A DNA stretch of 64,000 bases from Odontocerum albicorne (taxonomy: Eukaryota > Arthropoda > Insecta > Trichoptera > Odontoceridae): assembly GCA_949825065.1 (NCBI GenBank), contig OX463847.1, forward strand, positions 34,543,789 to 34,607,788, in the 5' to 3' direction. Each line of letters opens with the position of its first letter. The stretch's first letter is position 1. Of this stretch, positions 53,820 through 63,800 are shown one piece after another. The notes under the pieces are model-generated. The model saw only the letters and a list, made by a program, of their open reading frames with translations, was not told the DNA's origin and made no database searches. The position numbers and the translations under genes were made by a program.

Positions 53820-55260
53820 CGATACATAGGTTAAAAAATTATAACTCATATACTCGTCAAAATATTTATTATTTTTGGTTTATTTGCATATGACAAAAAA
53901 AATAATTTATGAAAAAAACAACAGGTAATTTAACGTATACATACAATTATGGATCTGGGTTTGTTGACTTTCATTTGTCGTGTCCCCAGTAAACTAGGAT
54001 TATATCTTACTGAAGACAAGATAATATATGTAAAAAAAAATCTTTCCTATCGAAATCTACATTAAATTAACTCCAAAAATACAGGAAATAAACTTAATAA
54101 AATTGGTATATACGGATATAATTTTCTTGTGAAATTACTCGTATATTAGAATGGCACAGAGGGACATTGACACTAGGATACAAGAACATGGGAATTGTAT
54201 ATTCAATAGTTAGTTACTATTCAAAATTAGTAAACCATACGAGTATTACAGAGAAAAATATCAACATCTAACAAAATAGATCTAAAATTGAATATGCTCG
54301 TTCTTGACAAAAAATATACATAATGATGAATTGCGAAATATTAGAGATACATGGAGCCATTAGCAAAATAAATAGCGATAAATAGTCAAAGTATGCATAA
54401 AAATTTCCCTTTCAATAATATATTTATTTTGGCTCAATAGATCATACACGATTTAAATTTGACGCCGGTTGGAACTAAAGTTTGCTTTCTTAACAAACCG
54501 ACATCATTCCGCCTAAAGAGAGCCTCGGAATGGGAGATAAAAACATGTGTTGTGGTTTAATTAGTAGAAAAGCAATATAATTTTGTCGATAAATATTCTT
54601 GTAAAAAAACTTTAAATGGTGTACTGGAAGAACTTTATATTATTTTGACATACTGATTTCGATGTCTTTACAACCTTTTTTCAAATTAATTTCATGATAT
54701 GACGAATCTTATAAGATGGTAGATTTGTAAAATTGAGATGAATCAGGTAAAAACCTATTTTATTGTTTAAAATTTTCAACTACAACTCTGATTACAGCAT
54801 AATAAATTTTAAGACTCAATCAGACAATAAATGTGATAACAGAATTTCTCTTCAGCATCTTATCACGAAAGACATTACTCATTGTTGACTCTAAGGTCAT
54901 TCGCTAAAAAAACAGCAATTCGGAGCCATGGCCTTGGCGACTAAGCAGTAAACTGTACCAGTCTACAGTCAGCAGTGAGATCCATGACTTGATGGCCAAT
55001 AGTATTGCTGACATTTGGCCTCAGTGTCAATTACCTTATAATAGAAGATTTTTTTATATACGTGGATATATCTAGATGTAAACTACACGTCATGATAATT
55101 TCTAATATGTAAAACATATAATCAGAACAAATTATAGGAAGTTTGGACGAGTACGAGGTATTTTCTTTAAAATAAAACCGCGAGACCATCATTCCTTCTG
55201 ATTGGCACCACCACCAAAAGGAATAATAATAAATATGGACAATGTATATATCGTCGTTTA
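53820..55260. other. No gene recognised
   Basis: About 1.4 kb with three tactcgtat/tacgagtat motifs (53867, 54137, 54237) and otherwise A/T-rich DNA. A more mixed segment at 54890-55030 (gagccatggccttggcgact) is not assignable. Confidence 0.4.
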
Positions 55261-55261
55261 G

Positions 55262-55560
55262 AAAGCAAACTCTCCTCAAGGGCGCTCTAACTCGGAATTA
55301 GATTCCGCTGTTATTGGCCATTATAAATTATTAAAAAATAAATAGGTTTAAGTTGAGTATAAGTATATGCAGGAAGGCGATGGCTGTGTACATTAATTAC
55401 ATTATGTACTTCCCCACAAGAGTTAATGTTTATAAAAACATATTTGGTAAGAAAACTACAAAAATCTTACCAAGGGAAGACGGACTCTAAAGAAAGGTTT
55501 GTAGATCTTCCGACATGTGTAGTATATGGTATGTGTGTAGTATTCACACAAATCATGGGT
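55262..55560 (-). mobile_element. Family C repeat, long copy, minus
   Basis: tcctcaagggcgctctaact and ggaattagattccgctgtta, then taagttgagtataagtatat, ggaaggcgatggctgtg and accaagggaagacggactct, follow the same order as at 31873-32165. Confidence 0.6.
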
Positions 55561-55639
55561 ACCCAAGCAGTTGATCACGATCTACCAATCGGTATTGAAT
55601 CTTTTTACCATTACATATACTAAAAAATATAATAATAAT

Positions 55640-56090
55640 ATATTGTAATTTATTTTTATCAAACACTGTTTATTCCACTTTTTTATAACGGTATAACCCT
55701 ACCGGTTTCAAGGCTTTCACCTCATCTTCAGGGGAACACAACTGGTAAACAAAGGTAAACAGTTATATCCCAAACAAAGGTAAACAGTTATATCCCAAAA
55801 CAAAGGTAAACAGTCATATCCCAAAAATCTCTCCGCTCTTGGCCGAAATTGTCCCATGCCTCCCTTACCCCTCAGTCCCCAACCGTTGAAGCGTGTATAT
55901 CGGTACCAGTTCGAACAGAATTTAGTCTTGTTTGTACTCCCCTGAAGATGAGGTGAAAGCCTTGAAACTGGTAGGGTTATACCGTTACAAAAAAGTGGAA
56001 TAAACAGTGTTTGATAAAAATAAATTACAATATATTTAAACCTCCACACCGTTAATGCCTTAACTATAAACAACAATTATAATATATTTC
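55640..56090. mobile_element. IR-P hairpin repeat, copy 3, complete
   Basis: The left arm (tattgtaatttatttttatc, cactgtttattccact, accctaccggtttcaaggct ttcacctcat) and right arm (gaggtgaaagccttgaaact ggtagg, cagtgtttgataaaaataaa) are inverted copies of about 100 bp. The centre holds three tandem copies of acaaaggtaaacagttatat ccca (55745-55815) and a GC-richer stretch. The conserved right flank (ccgttaatgccttaactata) follows. Confidence 0.8.
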
Positions 56091-56094
56091 AATA

Positions 56095-56455
56095 AAAAAA
56101 TCAGGTGAAATTAAAAAGTTACAAAATAATCTTACTTGTCTTACTATGCAACTATGCTCTCCCTTAACCTACACATTTGAGATGCGATACGCTATGATAG
56201 GCAATCCGTCGTGATAAAGTATGATTGTCAGGCATCCATTATGTGCAAGATGCAAGTACACAATCTTAAAAGTTCTTATGCAAGCAAATCAAAGTTCCAA
56301 GGCGATGGACTGGCTTAACCTGCTGCAGTCTTTGTTTAGATTTTTACGTAGCGCTATTTTTTGTTGCTTAATAGAGCTATAAAAATGTACAATAAACAGC
56401 TTATAAGCTACAGAAAAACGTAAATTTTGTTGAAAAACTGTCTAAGAATACAACC
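56095..56455. other. No gene seen
   Basis: Mixed sequence without a recognised element. Confidence 0.4.
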
Positions 56456-56460
56456 AATCT

Positions 56461-56547
56461 GACAAAGTGAATCCGCCAGGAATCGAACATGGGGCACCCG
56501 TTTTCTTAGCATGTATGCTCGTCGTTATACCACGGCCGCCGACATTT
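56461..56547 (-). mobile_element. SINE-B head, best-preserved copy, minus
   Basis: The reverse complement runs cggcggccgtggtataacga (A-box), then gttcgattcctggcggattc (B-box), a good Pol III promoter pair at tRNA spacing. It corresponds to the head part of 4364-4578 and 6086-6300. The body is absent. Confidence 0.6.
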
Positions 56548-56569
56548 GACATGCAAGAGACATATTAAA

Positions 56570-56920
56570 TCACACCGCACTTGAAAGGGGCAAGGTATGA
56601 TCGAATGAGTTATAAATACTTAAGAATAAGAGAGTACATTATAGTCAGGTCCCGTCCGGCGTGCCAGCATGAAATTCCTCATCTCTGCCAACTCTCTGAT
56701 AATTCTGATGATCTAGTCGACGTGGCAGACCACACCCCTTTTGATATCGAAATTGCATCAAGATGATTATACCATCTTCCTCGTTGCATTTCTTATGTTT
56801 ATTTATACGTTGATGGACAGCGTGCAATTTATATTATCTAGATTTTATTTTTTTATTTGTGCATTTTGTAATCGATACAACCACGCAGATGATAATCCAC
56901 ACTAAGACACGAGTACGTAT
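56570..56920. other. Unassigned, slightly GC-richer segment
   Basis: 56650-56770 has ORFs on both strands (56581-56766 plus, 56645-56827 minus), neither with family likeness. It could be decayed coding DNA of a transposon. Confidence 0.3.
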
Positions 56921-56926
56921 AGTGAA

Positions 56927-57130
56927 GATGACCTCCGTGGCTTAGTTTGTAAGACTTATGGCTCGCAGCTCGAGAATTGCAGATCGATTCCTGTTGGAAC
57001 CCAGATTTTTTTAAAGGATTCTAGATTGGTCTCTTTAACAAATTTCTGGTTAGTTGTAACATATTTCAACACGGCTGTAAGTCCACCAGGTTGCACTTTA
57101 CACAACGATAGTGTAATAAAATACAATTTA
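56927..57130 (+). mobile_element. SINE-A full-length copy, plus
   Basis: A-box (acctccgtggcttagtttgt), B-box (gcagatcgattcctgttgga), body (aaaggattctagattggtct) and tail ending ccaccaggttgcactttaca, then acgatagtgtaataaaatac. Confidence 0.75.
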
Positions 57131-57517
57131 GGCACAGTAAGGGGTGGATCTATGTACATATCAACGACCTGAGAGATGAATTACCTCCAAATATTTAAAA
57201 AAATCAGGCTTACGTGACATATCAATTATTTAACAACTCTGATGACACTAACCCTATAAGGTTAAAATAGTAAAACTAAATATTATAACTTAGCAGACAT
57301 TCTGGTGTTAACTTTTATTGATATTATCTTGTATGTATATCTTTCAAGTGCAGTATTAAGTGTGGCAAATGGTAGATAAAGTCCATGTGTTCAAGTTCAC
57401 CTGAGTAGATATAATGGCGCTTATAAATTGTCTTTTGGAAATTAATATATATTTTTTTTTATCCACTTTGCACGGATTTCTCATGTTACACAAAGAGGGT
57501 CTGCTTCTAGCGTTAGC

Positions 57518-58075
57518 TTATTCGTTAGGAATAATATCAGCCAGAATTCTTCTCATACTGCTAGTCGGTACCGAGAATATATCAACCGTGTCATTCACTT
57601 GGTTCAATATCTCTATACCACGCGTGACTGAGTGTTTAGCCATGATATTCGTCCTGTAAGTTGGTATGTAGAACAGAGGGTGATTCCTTGCACGGCTATA
57701 TTTATTGGGTACATATAAACTTAGTGCTTCTAGAATCGCGGGACAGTTAAAGGAACCTTGGAAAACCTTTATTAGGAATATCGCAATGGATTCTTGCCTT
57801 CTTGTTTCGATGCTTCTATAGTTACACACCGTGAGAAGTTCGGTATGGTGAGCATATTTTGGGTAATCGCCCTTTGTTCTGTACCATAGATATCTGAGTA
57901 TTTTTTTTTGTATTTGTTCTATATTGTTTTTATATTTGAGCTGATGAGGAGCCCAAACCGTAGATGCATATTCTAATTTGGTTCTAATTAGATAATTATA
58001 TAAGTTTATGAGGATATCGGTGCTGTTAATTAATGATATCGTTTTTTTATCGTATGACTAGCTTTAATGTAAGAT
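57518..58075 (-). pseudogene. Jockey-like LINE ORF2 C-terminal third
   Basis: A long open frame on the minus strand (about 58055 down to TAA at 57518). It gives LINLYNYLIRTKLEYASTVW, APHQLKYKNNIEQIQKKILR, then SIETRRQESIAIFLIKVFQG, NCPAILEALSLYVPNKYSRA and the end RRILADIIPNE. L-E-Y-x-S-x-V-W-x-P, I-E-x-I-Q-K-K-x-L-R, E-x-R-R and the F-K-x-x-x-G-x-x-x-C-P block are the ordered hallmarks of the region after the RT domain in jockey-type elements. Upstream a frameshift interrupts it (NDLTLKL in another frame). It is the least decayed jockey copy in the window. The catalytic domain is absent, so it is a 5'-truncated insertion. Confidence 0.75.
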
Positions 58076-58144
58076 CGTTGCTATTTTTTACTTAGCTGCT
58101 TGAGCTAAATATTTCATTTGATTGAAAAGTAGGAGTGACGGGGT

Positions 58145-58690
58145 CATTTTTTCAATTTTTTGCTCAATGCTGAGTGTCGTGGTCTTCTACTAGGTCTGAA
58201 ACTTAGTGCACCATCTCCATCCTTCTCGTTCCTAGGTCGTATTGAATGCAGCGTTTAAAGAGAACTGTAATTGTTCTCTACATCTTACAGAACATCTTGC
58301 TCGTTTTCCTCAACTATCCCCGTGATCACCAGTTTTTCCAGACTTTCGTTATTACGTTATTCTTTCTGGCAACACGCAGAACATTTTTGTAATTTTCTTT
58401 TAGTCTTTTCGAAATCTAACTCTTGGATAATAGAGACGTTGGTGCGTTTTACAGCCCATCCACCTCCAACACTACTTCTCGAAGGAACATAACATGTTCC
58501 TTTCCTTCATTCTCAACGTCCATGTTTCCACTCAATACAGGGCTATGAAGAATACTACAGATTTAACTAGACGGATTTTGGTTCTTCTGAATAAATACCA
58601 TACCTTCATCAAACTTGTCATAGCTGATTATATCGTTGTCTTTCATAAATCGTTTTTGCGGTATTCTCCTTCCAAAAACTGATATAAATA
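58145..58690 (-). pseudogene. LINE RT C-terminal fragment, paralogue of 1150-1650
   Basis: On the minus strand ALY-stop-VETWTLRMKER (near 58520-58550) is followed by RTNVSIIQELDFEKTKRKLQ K and the SLEKLVITGIVEEN-type block. The terminal FRPSRRPRHSALS region matches the 1150 copy. It is in pieces across three frames. Confidence 0.6.
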
Positions 58691-58694
58691 TCGC

Positions 58695-59290
58695 GAAAAG
58701 GACTTGACATACTGAACCTTTAAATTAAATAATCCCGTGCGATATTGGTATCAAATTTGATTAGCGTAACGGCAATGATAGTATTTTTAGTGGCAAAATG
58801 CGTCAGCGGTGTTGCCAAAATTATGAAATACTTTTTTTCGTCCCAGCTGTTGGCAATACTGGTCACGCGTATAAAGTAAGTCACCTGTCTCACTCCATGA
58901 TTAATGTCCGGTAACAAAATGGATAATGTGGTTCATTAGTTACATTATTCAGATGTTTTCCTTCTTGTTAAATGGTTGTCGCTTCATAAATGTTTGGTAA
59001 CAGAAGGAAATGACTGAAAAACTGTTGTATAAAATTATGTGAAGTGCAAAATTGGTTTCTTTATTTAATTTAAGAGTAATTATAAACTAACTTAAACCCA
59101 ATTTCCTAACATGTTTCGTTTTACTTATTTTCCACTTCAACGATACTTAAATATATCCTTAACATATAAAACACATAGACTTCGAAAAATCTGGATGCTC
59201 GTCGCTTCTCTAATACTTTTTGACATTCGTTAAAAATGTAGAAACCTTTTTGTACACATAATTTTAGCATTTTGTCATTTTATGGTTACA
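58695..59290. other. No gene seen
   Basis: Mixed A/T-rich DNA without a recognised element. Confidence 0.45.
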
Positions 59291-59294
59291 TTTG

Positions 59295-59540
59295 ACATAG
59301 TTATGGTTAAATAGTTATTATTAAATTAATATGATAGCAAGAATATTTTTATTTTTCAAATATTATTTGACAGCTGTCACTTCTTGATATGATTATAAGA
59401 CATAACATAACAATGGTTTTATGACTTATGATATGATTTTAGTGTTGAACAGTTTAATATAAATATTAAAACGAGAACACAGATTATAATGATTGAGAAT
59501 GTTTGATTTTTCCAACATTTATAATATTAATACTCAATTA
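59295..59540 (+). repeat. Dispersed repeat R3, longest copy
   Basis: tgacatagttatggttaaat, atttgacagctgtcacttct tgatatgattataag, aatattaaaacgagaacac and ccaacatttataatattaat align with the inverted copy at 42603-42825 and partly with 18775-18910. Confidence 0.6.
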
Positions 59541-59589
59541 TTAGAGTCACATTATTATTAGATTCACACTTAATACTGTTGCTTTGTAT

Positions 59590-60130
59590 ATACATAGGGT
59601 AATGCTATTTCCCTATCGGAGTAGGCAGAGAAGATAGAACGCAAGTCTTTCTATATCCATACACTTTCTCATACGATTTCAATGACCTTTTACCTTTCCT
59701 TTTTTCTAAATATGATAAACTTGATTACCATGCCTACCACTCACGTTTGCATTGTATATTTCTTTTGTTTGTATTTCTTCATTCATTCATTCTACATGCC
59801 CAAACCATCTCAGAATGATCTTTTTCATCATACTCAACACAACAGCCTTAAGTTCACAATTAACCCTAGTCCCTTTATTCCATATTCTGTCATACATTGT
59901 CACTCCATATAGTCTTCTAAGTGCACTCATTTCTACAACATTTGATAGAGCTCTTTTCTTTCAGTATTTCCCCGCGTCCACACTTTACTTCCATACAGGA
60001 AAGTTGGTTCTTAAATACTGTTAATTTTGAGTATGTAATTAAGTACTTCATTGACTTTGTTTCCTATCGCTATATGCCATTCGATATCCTTCGTAACTCT
60101 TTCATCATCTGAGAAAATACTACATAAATA
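59590..60130 (-). pseudogene. Family A LINE C-terminal fragment, minus
   Basis: 3' end (tatatacatagggtaatgct) and the cctatcggagtaggcagaga segment are followed on the minus strand by K-S-F-K-S-Y-E-K-V-Y-G-Y-R-K-T, then an altered W-L-x-K-F-I-I-F-x-K-K-E block near 59700. F-R-x-H-V-E-x-x-x-x-R and D-S-E-M-V-W-A-C-R-M-N-E near 59780-59815, and the outer part to 60110, complete it. Confidence 0.6.
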
Positions 60131-60173
60131 GCGAAACTTTTAACTTGCTAATGCTGTAATGTTTCATTACGCA

Positions 60174-60370
60174 CCCATATATCACATGTACTATTTATTC
60201 CATATATCTCGTGTACTATTTATTCCATATATCTCATGTACCATTTATTCCATATATCACATGTACTATTTATTCCATATATCATATTTATTCCATATAT
60301 CACATGTACTATTTAGTCCATATATCACTATTTATTCCATATATCACACGTTCTATTTATTCCTTTCACA
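60174..60370. repeat. 25-bp tandem array, 8 units
   Basis: ccatatatcacatgtactat ttatt repeats from 60174. Two units carry internal deletions that shorten them. Plus-strand ORFs here are repeat translations. Confidence 0.9.
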
Positions 60371-60374
60371 CTTT

Positions 60375-61730
60375 TTATCATATTCATCGTGATTTTGGAT
60401 TTCACAGCAATCGTTTTTAGACCGTTTTCTTTGCATATTATGTACAATTTACTTAAACTGTGATTGATCAAATTGTATATCTTTCTTATTATCGTGTCGA
60501 GCTCTATTATTGGTTTTCTGTTTACTTTTGAGAATTGTACTTATTTTCTTAAATGTATTGTATTTATAAGTTCAAAAATAAAAATTTTTCGATATCATTT
60601 ATCGAGCTGTTCTCGCTCTTTGTAGCTTTTGTAGAAAGTTTTGGAATTTAAGACTCGGCCATGTTCATCACATGGTCAGGCAGTGTTGTAGTTAGAATTT
60701 GATATATCTACCTAAGTCAGTATTATGTCCACTAGAATCGATAGAAGCCGTCTAATAGAGTAAGTTCTCCCTAGAGAGTGTTTAATTTCTGATAGATATT
60801 TCCCTTCTTTTATAAAAAAAAATGATATCCACGCAATATGCATTTTTAACATTTCAGAATGTATATAACGAAACAAAACGTATTATATAGGCTCTAGTTG
60901 GTAAAAGTTATCAAATGTTAACTGTAAAATCGTGTGACATGCGATGGGTATGGACGGCGTGATATATATCCATACACGCTTAAACTTGTTCATTCCGTAA
61001 CCTTTTGAATCTTAATGGTACTTACAACGTACAACACATATTCAAAATGCAAAATAAAATCCTGGAAAAAGTGAGCTGGAAGACATGCATCTTACCACGA
61101 AGACCACAGACCATCGTTGGATTAACATAATGGATTGACATAATGGATTACAATCGAAAAATGAAACGCCTTAATACTTCCATTAAACCACCAGATTGCC
61201 TTGTCTTCAGTTAAATTGTGATATAATTTATTATTTTGACAGTTAATGATAACATTTTTATTTAAATAACCCTTGTTTTTTTTGTTTAAAACTTTGTAAA
61301 TCATTTGAATAATAATAAATTGGATATCATTTAGCAAATATTGAGAGTATTCAAATTATATTACAATACAGACAATGAATGACTCACTGAAAAACCAGTT
61401 TTTTTTTATAAATTCTATCTCATTTCAATTCTTATTTTCTTCAAGTTACTGAATGAAAAGTTTAAAATAGCGTAGGAGGACCATTTCTGTTCACAATTCC
61501 TAATTTACGTAGCATCTGTTGACACCATATTTATGGCATATAAAAAATTCTTTATTTTTGTACTATGAGGGAGGATGATTCATCTTATGTGTTTATTTTT
61601 TTTATTTTACGTGTGTAAAATAAATTAACACGTGTCACTAAGTCTTTTAAGCCTCTAAGCCCACAACGTATAATAATTTCCCGTTAATATGACACTAATA
61701 ATATGAAAACACGCAATACAACTGATCAAA
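60375..61730. other. No gene seen
   Basis: About 1.35 kb of A/T-rich DNA. A SINE-A-like minus remnant may lie at 61060-61115 (gaagacatgcatcttaccac gaag) and a tail-like piece at 61185 (accaccagattgcc). Confidence 0.4.
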
Positions 61731-61734
61731 TAGA

Positions 61735-62010
61735 ATTTTAACACGGAGTCCGACAAGGATGTATATTGTTTCCTTTACTACGAGTATTTGCCGTGGAAAA
61801 GTTTTGTATGATTATCAATTACATCAAGTAAACCGATGAGTCATATCAGCAGGAAATATTCAAGACCTTCAAGAAATTGTTGATAACATCAATAAGGATA
61901 AGTATAGGGTTTCAATTTCAATATCTCTGGATATTGTCATGTTTGCTCTCTTGATATCAATGTTATAGCTGGCCAAATACCAACACAGCCAAGACAAAAA
62001 TGATGCATGA
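61735..62010 (+). pseudogene. LINE reverse transcriptase palm-region fragment, plus
   Basis: One plus frame gives HGVRQGCILFPLL, the conserved R-Q-G-C-x-L-x-P-L-L motif of LINE reverse transcriptases. Other frames give AVEKFCMIINYI, then IVDNINKD-type and TNTAKTKMM, the N-x-x-K-T-K-x-M motif. The Y-A-D-D segment expected between them is not readable. A catalytic-domain remnant, unlike the C-terminal pieces elsewhere. Confidence 0.65.
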
Positions 62011-62159
62011 ATTGTATGACCACTCACGACCCCCTTGAAAATAATCTAAAAACTTGAGGGCATGGATACAACCGTTGGATTATTTGTCGGTAGAACACCA
62101 CTCACCATGAGCCATATGAAAGTATCTTAATCGCCTATGGATACATCAAAAGTAAATCT

Positions 62160-62255
62160 CCTCAGATAGAGGATTGGCGATCTAGACCTACGACTCTGTA
62201 TATGTGGTGACATTCAATCAATGTTGCACCTTATGGTTTGTTCCACTATGCCCCG
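62160..62255 (+). pseudogene. LINE ORF2 zinc-knuckle remnant, plus
   Basis: The frame GDLDLRLCICGDIQSMLHLM VC carries a C-x-C, H, C pattern (C-x-C-G-x-x-Q-S-M-x-H-L-x-x-C) at the C-terminus of jockey-like or R1-like ORF2. It may belong to the same insertion as 61735-62010. Confidence 0.5.
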
Positions 62256-62269
62256 TTATCTACTCGGAA

Positions 62270-62755
62270 AAAGAAACGCTGCAGTCGTCGTCGTCGTTGC
62301 CAGGCCTTTTAGTCGAGAATTTCCTCGCCACTCCAACGTCAGTCTTAAACCGTTCTCCCACGTCAATCGTGTGATCTTCTGTAAATGAACAGCCCGATCC
62401 TAGATGCGCACTCCCTTCCGCAAACGTCACAGTCATGTGAACCCTGCTGAGCCGCCTGGCCATGCTGACGCATGTTCGCAGCGCGATGACTGTTTCTCAC
62501 ACATCTAGCCGCTGAGACGCCATCAGCCCGAGAACATACGGCTCTCCACCCCTCACGGTCACGAGCCACCCGCTCCTAGTCGTCAAGCGCCCCGCACAAA
62601 GTAAGCGACTCTTGTAGACTGTCCTTATATAGTAGCGCTTCCTTTGCCCACCAAGTCTTCGCTTGCCCACCACTTCCCCGTACAAGACGCGTTTTGGGAG
62701 TCTGTGATCACCCATGCGTATCACATGCCCGGTCCACCGCAATTTCGCCTGAAGT
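62270..62755 (-). pseudogene. LINE endonuclease-RT C-terminus with zinc finger
   Basis: On the minus strand: LRWTGHVIRMGDHRLPKRVL then YGEVVGKRRLGGQRKRY, WERVARDREGWRAVCSRA, VRNSHRAANMRQHG and finally CDVCGRECASRIGLFIYRRS H. The last is a C2H2-like finger (C-x2-C, H at the end). The order L-R-W-x-G-H-V, R-L-P-K, G-G-Q-R-K-R, D-R-x-x-W-R and a C-terminal finger is typical of a widespread invertebrate LINE. The DNA is much GC-richer than its surroundings, which suggests a younger or foreign-composition insertion. Frameshifts at about 62630 and 62490 break it. Confidence 0.75.
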
Positions 62756-62759
62756 AACC

Positions 62760-63105
62760 TTAAGTAAATTGAAGTAAACTTCCAATGATATTACAGTTGT
62801 ATATTTCTGAGTTGATAGGATATAGATCTACACACATCTTGTGTTGTCAACATGATGGAAATCAGTTGACAAGAACATAATGTCGAATATACAGCAGATG
62901 TAGAAAGAAAAAAATTGTAGGAATATTGTCCAAAAGCGAACGAAGGAACGTGTAACATGAGAAGCTGGGTTAGTTTCAGACTTTCGAAATGAGAGTTTAC
63001 ATTCTTAAATAATGCTGAGATCCCCCATAAGTGTTTTACTTGCAGCACAGAGAACTCTTGAGAACAAGAATATAGTTATTGTAACATCACCAAACCGTCG
63101 TCTAG
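62760..63105. other. No gene seen
   Basis: Mixed sequence. The minus ORF 62791-63048 has no family likeness. Confidence 0.4.
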
Positions 63106-63107
63106 AA

Positions 63108-63330
63108 ATCAGTTCAGTTCGATCCCACAGCCACCCACGCTTTTATAGGGGAACAAAATATGCCCCCATTAAGCACGATCTACACTAGAAGATTGAACTG
63201 CTCAAAGGAACTTCTCTTCTAGTGGCGACACACCTGAGGGGGAAAAGAAAAGTATTAACGACAGACTTAAGGTCCGATGTCACGGGAGCAGGGAAATGAC
63301 TCAGAAAAATATATGGTCAGTTTTGTCCGA
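63108..63330 (+). mobile_element. Family S copy 3, internally deleted
   Basis: It starts TTCAGTTCGATCC, then cacccacgcttttatagggg. It skips the ATG region and rejoins at the frame AQRNFSSSGDTPEGEKKSIN, then DRLKVRCHGSREMTQ. The D-T-P-E and D-R-L blocks are kept in frame although the start is lost. Confidence 0.5.
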
Positions 63331-63404
63331 TAGTGTTGGGACATCTATCAATATCTCCAATATTCATTCAATCGTATGGTTACCCTTAACGTTTTTTTAA
63401 TCTG

Positions 63405-63505
63405 TCAATAATACTGGGTTTGAATCCCGAGTTACACCGCCCTTGAAGAGAGTTTTCTCTCTAAACTGCACTAAATAAATTGACCTTTCATTATTTTTAG
63501 TATGC
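63405..63505 (+). mobile_element. Family C tail repeat, plus
   Basis: actgggtttgaatcccgagt, cgcccttgaagagagttttc and ctaaactgcactaaataaat, with a tcattattttta tail. A clear copy. Confidence 0.65.
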
Positions 63506-63518
63506 TTTTTATATTATA

Positions 63519-63800
63519 ATTTGTTTAGTCAAACACTGTTTATTCCATTTTATGTAACGGTATAACCCTACCGGTTTCAAGGTTTTCACCTCATCATTAG
63601 GGCAGCACAAACGGAGTCGGAGTTGGTGCTGATAATAAGGATGCAAAAAATAAAATCTTGAAACCGGTGAAAACTTTGAAAGCGGTAGGGTTATACCGTT
63701 ACATAAAGTGAAATAAACAATGTTTGACTAAACAAATTACAATGTCTAGAAACCTCCACAGCCTTAACTTAAATAATATTATAAATACATTAGGAAAAGA
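63519..63800. mobile_element. IR-P hairpin repeat, copy 4
   Basis: Left arm (ttgtttagtcaaacactgtt, ataaccctaccggtttcaag) and right arm (gaaagcggtagggttatacc, caatgtttgactaaacaaat) are inverted around a short centre. The conserved right flank (cctccacagccttaact) follows. Confidence 0.8.

Noticed and set aside
56461..56547. Possible true tRNA gene on the minus strand
   Set aside because: The same head occurs in SINE-B copies at 4364 and 6086, so it is a SINE head.
60159..60420. ORFs rich in Y-L-F-H-I-S
   Set aside because: They are translations of the 25-bp tandem array.
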